From: an uncultured archaeon
GTDB lineage: Archaea; Nanobdellota; Nanobdellia; Pacearchaeales; GW2011-AR1
Length of the DNA stretch: 45,209 nucleotides
Assembly: GCA_937143345.1 (NCBI GenBank)
Contig: CAKZRD010000005.1
Location: 1-45,209, forward strand
Direction: 5' to 3'
Shown: positions 16,894-24,977 of the stretch, piece by piece
Layout of the letters: each line of letters starts with the position of its first letter
How positions within the stretch are numbered: the stretch's first letter is position 1
Notes under the pieces: model-generated
What the model saw: only the letters and a program-made list of their open reading frames with translations
What the model was told of the DNA's origin: nothing
The model's database searches: none
Made by a program: the position numbers and the translations under genes

Positions 16894-19800
16894 TTAAAAC
16901 CAGCTTTTTAAATCGACTTGCTTATCTTCTTCTTTTCCAAAGATTTCTTCAATATATTTTTTAGCTAACCCTAAAGATTGTTTTAAATATGAAGGAATAT
17001 CATAATTTTTAGCCAAATTCATAGCAAACTCCAAATATTTTTTAATTGAACCTTCTGAGATAGTAAATATAATTTTTCCACCACACTTTAAACAAATACC
17101 ACCCAAAGGTGGTCTCCTGTATTTTTCATTGCAATTAACACACCTAAATTCTTGCTGAGAAAACTTTCTTAAATTTCCCCTTATGTCTCTAATAAAATGC
17201 CTGTCAATAATTAAACGTGCAACATCGGAAGCATCTACTGCCCTTATTTTTTTAACAACTTCCATTTGTTTTTCAACCTTCTCTTTCATGTTTGGTAAAA
17301 ATTTGTAAGACGAATTAAAAACACCTAAATGAATATTAGAAGTGTCGTGAGTGAAACCAATTTCTTCAAAAGAATTTTTTCCTTCCTTCAAAAAACTTTT
17401 AACATTGTCTATTTTAATTTCAGAAGAGTGTTTTTTTTGTTCAGCTAATTGATAAAGTTCAAGGGGATAACCCCAACATGTTTCAAAATCTAAAATTTGA
17501 TCATCTACCTCGCCCTCTCTTATTCTCGTATTTAAAACTAAAGGTGCGTCTTGTGTTCCCCCCCTATGTGAAGGTAAAAATTTTAAAGAAAAATTAATTA
17601 AAACATCCATTAAAAGCATTACAGTAGCCTCGTCTCCGTCACAATCCCTTCTCATAGCAGCATGCATAAAAGGACTAGCAATTAATCCTTGCATATTTGT
17701 AAAACCAATAATCCTCCCAAGAACACCTGCACAATTATGTGGTGCCATGCACACAACTAACTGCCCAATCAAATCTTCTTTTGATTTCAAATTATAAAAA
17801 GAAGGCAAGAGATAAACTTTTTCTAATAACTCGTCAATAAATTTAGAAATTTTAAAAAAAACATCATCTGCTTTTTCGTCCTTGGAATTTGGACAAGATG
17901 GCAATAAGACATCATGTGGCATTAAAGTAATAATTTGGTCTTCTCTTTCTAAAGGATTCCCAAAAGAGTCATATTTATAACCTAACTCTTTAAGTTTTTT
18001 TAAAGAAGTACCTATTTCAATAGGTTTAAAATGTGTCATCGGAATTTCTGTTGCATCATACCTTATTGTTCCGTCTTTATTTACACAAAGCCCATATTTT
18101 GCCCTTAAAAAACCTTTGACTAATCTTTCTATTTCGTGATTTTCACTTGATGTTCTTCTAACCCCTTTAATCAACTGGGGAATTTCCTCTGTCTTTAATC
18201 CTAAAATAGAAACTGAATTCTCAAAAATTTCTTTCATATTTACTTTTTTATTTCTAAAAAGAAAACAATTTTTATTTTCTATCTTCTTATTTACCAGACC
18301 TTCTTCTTCGCAATAAAATCTTCTTTCTGTTTTTTCCCCACATTTGTGACATATTTGATAGATAACCTCTTCTTCACATTTTTTACAAAAATAAATAGGG
18401 AATTCTGCTTTAACGAAACCTTTCTCATAAACCTCATTAACACTCCTGAATCTTCCACCTTCTTCACCTACTGGAAAAAGAACATTGGGACTACCGGTAA
18501 GCTTTCTCAGTTTTGCCTTTTCAGGTCTGCCCATTCTTGCGCCAATAAACTCGCCTGCTTTATCTTTTATTTTAAAAAAAGAAAAATCGTTAATAAAATC
18601 TAAAATTTCTTTATCAGAAGAAAAAAATTTTTCTAACATCTCTTTTGATTTTTCTTTAAAATTCTCTTTTGTAAAACCTAAATTTAATAAAAACGCATCG
18701 CTTTCTTTTATAATAACATTATCCAAAAAAACATCGTGTTCTACTCCTAAAATTTCTAAAGCTCTTTTTCCAAAAAAGAATCTCTCTCTAATTGAAGAAA
18801 AGAAAGGCAAAATAATTTTTTCATTGAAAAATGATTGAGAAAGCCATTCTAAAAGGTTAGAAAACATTTCTCTATTTATCTGTGTCCAGTAAAAAATGTA
18901 TTTTGGATGAAGAGGAATTTTATATTTTTCGGAAAAACTAATCGCTTCCTCTAAAGAAATTTTAAAAGGATTTATTTTTTCATTATAAAATTGTTTTAAT
19001 TCTAACTCCCACCATTCTTCAACATAGCCTGATTTTAATAATTCAGAATTTCTATTTATTACATCTCCTAACGAAAAAAGAATGTCTCCTAAATAAATAA
19101 TTTCTTCCACAGAATCATAAATTTTTTTAGCTTCCTCAATATCATTAATTTTTTTTACATTGCCATTTTTAATTTTAACAATAGGTCCTTCGATTAAATC
19201 ACAAGAAGTAACAACACAACCTTTAGTTGGTCTTTCTATCTTTAATTGAGTTCCATTAGAAATAAAAGAATTAGTCAAAAACATTGTTGCTGGATGAATT
19301 GAACAAGCAGAAAAACCAGAAATCCTGCTCCTACCATATCTAAATCTAAAAGCACCGCTCCTAGACGGGTGACCAAAAATTGGCCTGCCTGCAACAATGT
19401 CTTTTATATATGTAGGGATTACATCTTTTACACTTTTTTCTCTTTTTTTGTGTATTTTAACATATTCTTCTAAAAATTCCCAATCAGAAAGATTAAAACC
19501 TCTTTTTTTTAAAGATGAAACCATTCTTAATATTTTAGCTGCTTTTTGCGCAAGACCTTCTGCCAAAACTAAACAAACCCCTCCCCGAATCCTATTGGTT
19601 TCTATTCTTGAGAGATTCTTAAAATTCGAAACTTCTAAATCTTCTGTTGGATCTCCAGAAACTTGAATCGGAAGATTTTTAGCTAAAAATAAAATTTCTT
19701 CTTCCGTAGGTAAATATTGCAAATTTGTAATCCTCTCGTGATAATCACTAATTTCAATAAAAATTCTTTTTATTTCTTCTTCTGTAGGGTCATATTTTTC

Positions 19801-20328
19801 GTAACCAAAAATTTCTCTTAAATAATCAATAATTATTAAAGAAAAAGCTGCACCGGTTCCTCCGGCACTTCTTATCGGCCCAGAAAAATAAGGAACAAAA
19901 TATTCTTTGCTGTCTTTTCTTTTTCCAATCTTTATTCCTATAAAACCCTCTATAGGTGAAGAAACAACACCTAGCGTGATATAAGAAAAACCAACCCTAA
20001 TACCTGCATCAATTCCCTCTAACAAACTTTTAAATTTACAAAATTTTTCTTTTGCAATCTCTTCAGCTATTTTTAAAGAAATAGCAGGATCAAGTTTTCC
20101 ATATTCTTTTTCTAATTCGAGAATTCTTTTGGGCAAAGAAGGATTTTTAAGTTGGGGATAAATTGTCGAAATTAATCCAACAGATTTTTCAGCTAAATTA
20201 GATGCTATTTGAATCTCAACTTCATTTGAAGGATCTAAAAATTTTTTTCTAGCTTCTTGTGCTAAAGAATACTCTTTTTTCATTCTTTTATTTAATTCTT
20301 CAAAATAACTTTCTGAACTATTTTTCAT
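16894..20328 (-). CDS. polC: DNA polymerase D large subunit DP2
   Basis: 1144 aa; SGPIRSAGGTGAAFSLII, RRDCDGDEATVMLLMDVLINFS, C-terminal zinc fingers and PIP-like QVDLKSWF. Confidence 0.96.
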   Translation of the reverse strand: MKNSSESYFEELNKRMKKEYSLAQEARKKFLDPSNEVEIQIASNLAEKSVGLISTIYPQLKNPSLPKRILELEKEYGKLDPAISLKIAEEIAKEKFCKFKSLLEGIDAGIRVGFSYITLGVVSSPIEGFIGIKIGKRKDSKEYFVPYFSGPIRSAGGTGAAFSLIIIDYLREIFGYEKYDPTEEEIKRIFIEISDYHERITNLQYLPTEEEILFLAKNLPIQVSGDPTEDLEVSNFKNLSRIETNRIRGGVCLVLAEGLAQKAAKILRMVSSLKKRGFNLSDWEFLEEYVKIHKKREKSVKDVIPTYIKDIVAGRPIFGHPSRSGAFRFRYGRSRISGFSACSIHPATMFLTNSFISNGTQLKIERPTKGCVVTSCDLIEGPIVKIKNGNVKKINDIEEAKKIYDSVEEIIYLGDILFSLGDVINRNSELLKSGYVEEWWELELKQFYNEKINPFKISLEEAISFSEKYKIPLHPKYIFYWTQINREMFSNLLEWLSQSFFNEKIILPFFSSIRERFFFGKRALEILGVEHDVFLDNVIIKESDAFLLNLGFTKENFKEKSKEMLEKFFSSDKEILDFINDFSFFKIKDKAGEFIGARMGRPEKAKLRKLTGSPNVLFPVGEEGGRFRSVNEVYEKGFVKAEFPIYFCKKCEEEVIYQICHKCGEKTERRFYCEEEGLVNKKIENKNCFLFRNKKVNMKEIFENSVSILGLKTEEIPQLIKGVRRTSSENHEIERLVKGFLRAKYGLCVNKDGTIRYDATEIPMTHFKPIEIGTSLKKLKELGYKYDSFGNPLEREDQIITLMPHDVLLPSCPNSKDEKADDVFFKISKFIDELLEKVYLLPSFYNLKSKEDLIGQLVVCMAPHNCAGVLGRIIGFTNMQGLIASPFMHAAMRRDCDGDEATVMLLMDVLINFSLKFLPSHRGGTQDAPLVLNTRIREGEVDDQILDFETCWGYPLELYQLAEQKKHSSEIKIDNVKSFLKEGKNSFEEIGFTHDTSNIHLGVFNSSYKFLPNMKEKVEKQMEVVKKIRAVDASDVARLIIDRHFIRDIRGNLRKFSQQEFRCVNCNEKYRRPPLGGICLKCGGKIIFTISEGSIKKYLEFAMNLAKNYDIPSYLKQSLGLAKKYIEEIFGKEEDKQVDLKSWF

Positions 20329-21829
20329 CTGAAAAATCTAAAATTTTAATTTCGCGAGTTTTTAAATTAAAAATAGGGACTTTGCAAGGGTCTGGTTCAT
20401 GCCCAACTTTTTCTTCAAAAGGTGTTTTTGATTGCCAACAAGAAGAACAAATTATTAAAATATTATTATAATAAGAAACTTCTGGCCTATGCTGATCACC
20501 TGTAAAAACTATATCAGGTATTTCTTCGATTAAATGATAATCTTTATTTGAAAAAGGGATATAATCATAACTTCCGTGTGCAGGACAAAGAAGCCTTCTT
20601 CTTAACATTTCTTTAACAACTCTTGCAGGAGATTTATGACCAAAATTAATTTTTATTTCTTCAATAAAGTCAATAATTCCATGCATTCCAGCACCATGAT
20701 AAATTAAAATCTTAAATTTCCCTCCTATTTCTACTATCGAAGGGTTAGAAACAAAAAAAACGTTATTTTGTTCATAAAGTTTTTCGGCCCATTCTTTAGA
20801 AATTTGTGGCTGTGGTTCACCAACCCAAACTGCATCGTGTTGCCCTGGAGAAATAATAATTTTAATATCTTTTCTTATCTCGGAAATAAGATCTGCTAAA
20901 AAATCATATTGTTTGTACATATCCTTTATCAAAAGAAATCTTTCTTGATCAGGATAAACTCCTATTCCATCTACGCAATCACCATTGATAAATAAATATT
21001 TAATTTTTAAAGCAATATTATCTTTAGAGTTTAACCATTCTAAAAATCTTCTAAAATTTTTCTCTAAGAACATTGTAGAACCAACATGTAAATCAGAAAT
21101 AAAAGCGATTGATTCATCTTCACTTAGTTTTTTTCTTTCATTTAAAAAAGAATCTGGAAAGAAAATATCATTAGCGAAAAGAATTTCTCCGTTGGAAACT
21201 ACTGAAAAAGCTACAATATCATCTAAAATTATTTTTTTCGCTTTTTCAAAAAGTTCTAAATTAGAAGAATTGACAACAACTCTCGCATTTCCAGTCGGAT
21301 CTTCGACATAAAATATCAGATTGTCATTTTTTGTAATTTTTTTATCAAAAATAGAAACAATAATAATCGAACTTGATCTTTCATTCTTTATTCTTTTCAA
21401 AGGTTTGTAATTTCCCAAATTTTTTTTTATTAAAATTTCTTTAAGAAAATTGTATCTATAATTAAACATATTGACAAAATCTGAAACTTCTATTTTTTTA
21501 GGTGATAAATTGAAAGAAGAAATTATTTTAACATTATCTTCAAATTTTTTTTCTTCTTTTTTTTCAGAAGAATCTTCTTTAAAACCTAAAGAAAAGAAAA
21601 AATTTTTAACAAGTTCTTTTTCACTATCTTTAAAATCTAAAATAATTTCATTAAATAAAGTTAAAAAAATTTTTTTTGAAATAAATCCTTTTTTTCCTGT
21701 TTTAATAAAGGAGATAATAATTTTATTTAATAAGACATCGTTTAATTTTTTAAAATGCTCAACTAATTCTTTATCAAAGAGAATACCATTTCTAACACAA
21801 GTTTTATTAATATTTCCATCCATAATCAA
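20318..21829 (-). CDS. polB_small: DNA polymerase D small subunit DP1
   Basis: OB region plus calcineurin-like FISDLHVGS, NGDCVDGIG, SPGQHDAVW, GDQHRP; overlaps DP2. Confidence 0.93.
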   Translation of the reverse strand: MIMDGNINKTCVRNGILFDKELVEHFKKLNDVLLNKIIISFIKTGKKGFISKKIFLTLFNEIILDFKDSEKELVKNFFFSLGFKEDSSEKKEEKKFEDNVKIISSFNLSPKKIEVSDFVNMFNYRYNFLKEILIKKNLGNYKPLKRIKNERSSSIIIVSIFDKKITKNDNLIFYVEDPTGNARVVVNSSNLELFEKAKKIILDDIVAFSVVSNGEILFANDIFFPDSFLNERKKLSEDESIAFISDLHVGSTMFLEKNFRRFLEWLNSKDNIALKIKYLFINGDCVDGIGVYPDQERFLLIKDMYKQYDFLADLISEIRKDIKIIISPGQHDAVWVGEPQPQISKEWAEKLYEQNNVFFVSNPSIVEIGGKFKILIYHGAGMHGIIDFIEEIKINFGHKSPARVVKEMLRRRLLCPAHGSYDYIPFSNKDYHLIEEIPDIVFTGDQHRPEVSYYNNILIICSSCWQSKTPFEEKVGHEPDPCKVPIFNLKTREIKILDFSDEK

Positions 21830-21833
21830 AATA

Positions 21834-23048
21834 TCAAAGTGATAATTGTGTTCTTAAAATTTCTTCTATTTTATCTATTATATTTTTTGGGATTGAAAGT
21901 TTAATCTCTCTTGTCCTTCCGTGCCTCCCTTTCGAAATAACTACTGCGTTGATTAGACCAAACATATCAAAATCTGCGATGATATCTGAAACTCTCCTTT
22001 GTGTTAAAACTTCTAATTTTAGTTTTTTACATAAATTCTGATAAGTATTATATACATCACCTGTAAAAAAAACTTTTGATTTTTCATTTTCTTTTTGTTT
22101 AGTTAAAAGCACTATAGAATAAAGAACTAACTGACACTGGATTGGTTGTGTTTCTACTAAATCTAAAATCTTATCTCTTTCTATTTTTTCATTTGCCATA
22201 TCTAAATGTTCTAAATTTATTAATTTTTTACCTTCTCTTTCAGCTAGCTCACCGGCAATTCTTAACAAGTCTAAAGCCCTTCTCGCATCACCATGTTCTC
22301 TAGCGGCAAGTGCTGCACATTTAGAAATAACTGCTTCGTCTACAACATTTTCTTTGAAAGCTAAATGACATCTTTCTTTTAGAATGTCTTGTAATTGCAA
22401 TGCATTATAAGGAGGAAAAAGAATTTCTTCTTCGCCTAAAGAACTTCTTACTCTCGGATCAATATTATCTAAAAAAGTAACATCATTTGAAATCCCTATA
22501 ATAGAAATTTGTGATTTGCTTAATTCAGAATTTAATCTTAATAAACTATAAAGAAAACTATCTGAAATTTTTTTAACTATCTGGTCTACTTCATCTAAAA
22601 TCAGAATTATTAATTGTTTTTTTGAATCAATCAATTCTATAAATTTATTATATACTTGTTGAGTAGGAAGACCTGTAGCAGGAATACTTCCTCCTAATTG
22701 CTCTATTAAAGAAGCTAAAATTCTATATTCTGTATCAGATACTTTTTTAAGTTTACAATTTAAATATTCTATTAATAAATTAACATTTATTTCCTTAGCT
22801 TTTTTTAATAACTCTTCTTTGACATAAAGAACAGACAAAGTTTTACCTGTCCCTGTTTTACCATATAAAAAAAGATTACTTGTTTTTTCGCCTCTCAAAC
22901 TTGGAGCAAGAATAGAAGCTATAATCTCGATTTGTTTTTCTCTGTGTAATATCGAAGAAGGAGTATAGCTAGCTTGAAGAACATTTTTATTTCTAAAAAG
23001 AGAGTTTGTTAAAACTGAATTAAAAATGTTTGATAATTCTATTACCAT
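21834..23048 (-). CDS. cdc6: Orc1/Cdc6 replication initiator
   Basis: LFLYGKTGTGKTLSVLYV Walker A, ILILDEVDQI Walker B, RVRSSLGEEEILFPPY; wHTH C-terminus. Confidence 0.96.
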   Translation of the reverse strand: MVIELSNIFNSVLTNSLFRNKNVLQASYTPSSILHREKQIEIIASILAPSLRGEKTSNLFLYGKTGTGKTLSVLYVKEELLKKAKEINVNLLIEYLNCKLKKVSDTEYRILASLIEQLGGSIPATGLPTQQVYNKFIELIDSKKQLIILILDEVDQIVKKISDSFLYSLLRLNSELSKSQISIIGISNDVTFLDNIDPRVRSSLGEEEILFPPYNALQLQDILKERCHLAFKENVVDEAVISKCAALAAREHGDARRALDLLRIAGELAEREGKKLINLEHLDMANEKIERDKILDLVETQPIQCQLVLYSIVLLTKQKENEKSKVFFTGDVYNTYQNLCKKLKLEVLTQRRVSDIIADFDMFGLINAVVISKGRHGRTREIKLSIPKNIIDKIEEILRTQLSL

Positions 23049-23400
23049 AAATTAAAATAAAAAAAAGACTATAAAAATATTTATTTACTCGAAATAGTAG
23101 TAAATCAAAAGATTTTTCTCTTAAAGATTAAACGAACTATATAAATTACCACCTACTCCTTCTTTTCTCTTGGAAAACTAAATAAACTTTTTAAATAAGT
23201 TTTTTTTATTCGGATTTTTTATTTAATTTTTAAATTTTTTTATAATAAATAATATATAATTTATTACAATTTTTTTTCTTTTTCTAAAAAAAATAAATTT
23301 CCATTAGAAATGTAACTCTGAGTGTTATTTATTTAATTAATCTTTTTTATTCTATTTTATTATAAAAAGATTTAAAAACTTATTTTTTCTTTCTAAAAAG

Positions 23401-23655
23401 ATGGAAAAAAGACCTTACAGATCTTTATTAGGAAAGATGGTTGTTACAAAAGAAGGAAAAAGGTTAGGTTTTATTAAAGATATAACTTTTGAAACAAAAA
23501 CAGGTGAGCTTATTAATATAATCTTGAAAGATCTAACTTCTTATGCTTTAAGTATTGCAATTGAGAAGACTAAAGAAAAAGAAGCTTTAATTCCATATCA
23601 TTCAGTTATTGCTATAGGAGATTTCGTTGTTATTAGCGAAGAAGATTTATTTTAA
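23401..23655 (+). CDS. PRC-barrel domain protein
   Basis: SLLGKMVVTKEGKRLGFIKDITFETKTGELINIIL. Confidence 0.88.
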   Translation: MEKRPYRSLLGKMVVTKEGKRLGFIKDITFETKTGELINIILKDLTSYALSIAIEKTKEKEALIPYHSVIAIGDFVVISEEDLF

Positions 23656-23726
23656 TCTTTATTAAATAATAACAAATATAATTTTTTAACAGAAATGTTT
23701 ATAAACAATATTTTTTTCTTTTTCTT

Positions 23727-24146
23727 ATGGTTTTAAATATATCTATATTAGGATTTAATTTAACAAAAATTTCAGGTTGGAAAAATCCTGAATTTAAAGG
23801 AAAAATAGAAATTAGTACTTCAATAAATATTTCTTCTATTGATAAGAAAGAATTTCCTTTATTAAATGACGAAGTTTTAAAAGTTGTTTTTTCTTTTAAG
23901 ATAATTTATAAAGAATTAGGAGAAATTTCTTTAGAAGGTGAGTTATTATTAAGAACAGATAAAAAAATATTTAAAGATGTTTTAAAAGAATGGAAAGAAA
24001 AGAAAGTAAATACTGAATTTCAGACACTTGTTTTAAATTTAATAATACAAAGATGTTCGATAAGAGCAATAGAACTTGAAGAAGAGTTAAATCTTCCTAT
24101 CCATATAAACCTTCCAACACTAAAATTAGAAAAAAAAGAAAATTAG
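23727..24146 (+). CDS. Conserved archaeal hypothetical protein (SecB-like beta-sheet + helix pattern)
   Basis: TTTATAAAC 29 nt before ATG; VLKVVFSFKIIYKELGEISLEGELLL...LNLIIQRCSIRAIELEEELNLPIHINLP. Confidence 0.7.
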   Translation: MVLNISILGFNLTKISGWKNPEFKGKIEISTSINISSIDKKEFPLLNDEVLKVVFSFKIIYKELGEISLEGELLLRTDKKIFKDVLKEWKEKKVNTEFQTLVLNLIIQRCSIRAIELEEELNLPIHINLPTLKLEKKEN

Positions 24147-24181
24147 TTAATTTTTTAATTCTTTTTTCTTTATTATTTTAA

Positions 24182-24262
24182 GCTCCCATCGCATAATGGT
24201 AGTGCAGCGGTCTCGAAAACCGCGCCCTTACGGGCTTCCAGGTTCGATTCCTGGTGGGAGCG
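24182..24262 (+). tRNA. tRNA-Ser(CGA)
   Basis: Acceptor GCTCCCA/TGGGAGC, anticodon loop CTCGAAA, long variable arm GCCCTTACGGGC, T arm CCAGGTTCGATTCCTGG; no encoded CCA. Confidence 0.95.
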
Positions 24263-24977
24263 TTTTTTCCAACTTTTTAAGTTTCCCAAAATCATAGATA
24301 TTAAATTCTTCATCAGTAACATAAACTCTAAAATTTTTTACTAATTCATACTCTATTTCTTTATTTTTTCTAATATCGCTTCCTTCAATAAAGGGAAAAA
24401 AACTTGGTAAAAAGAAAAATTCTTTTCCTCGATATTTTCCGATTAAAAAACATTTAAATTTTTCAGTTTTAATATTTTCTTTGATCTCAATAGCAGGATG
24501 AAAATGTCCTAAAAAGATTCTTTTTGATTTTTTTATTTCTTTCTCATAAATTTTTAAAAAATCTTTTTCTCCGTGAATAAATAAATTCTCATTAAAAATA
24601 AAAAAGTTTGATAACTTTATTTGATTATTTAAATTTTTTTTAGTTAAAAACAAATCATGATTTCCTTTAACAGCGAAAATTTTAACTTTTTTTAGTTTAT
24701 TTCTTATCAAACTAATAAATTCATTTAATTCCTCGATCTCTTTTTTTTTATAAATAAAAGAATGCGTTATATCACCAAGAAACACAATTTTTTCCATTCT
24801 TTTTTCTTTTTCTATAATCTTTTCCATTAACTTAAAATTTTCTTTTTTTTGGCCAATATAAATTCCTCCAAAATTTCTCCTTATTTCTTCTTCAAAACCA
24901 CAATGAATATCTCCAACAACTAAAATTTTTTCTTTCTCTAAATAAATACAAGGTCCAATTATATTAAAGTTTTTCAT
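24228..24977 (-). CDS. PdeM/ligase-associated-type metallophosphoesterase
   Basis: VVGDIHCGFEEEIR, FLGDITHSF, GNHD, LGHFHPAIEI...FLPSFFPFIEGSDI; coupled to Lhr gene. Confidence 0.85.
   Translation of the reverse strand: MKNFNIIGPCIYLEKEKILVVGDIHCGFEEEIRRNFGGIYIGQKKENFKLMEKIIEKEKRMEKIVFLGDITHSFIYKKKEIEELNEFISLIRNKLKKVKIFAVKGNHDLFLTKKNLNNQIKLSNFFIFNENLFIHGEKDFLKIYEKEIKKSKRIFLGHFHPAIEIKENIKTEKFKCFLIGKYRGKEFFFLPSFFPFIEGSDIRKNKEIEYELVKNFRVYVTDEEFNIYDFGKLKKLEKTLPPGIEPGSP

Noticed and set aside
21471-21842. 123-aa plus ORF antisense to DP1
   Set aside because: Ser/Phe/Lys-rich antisense artefact; DP1 is strongly supported.
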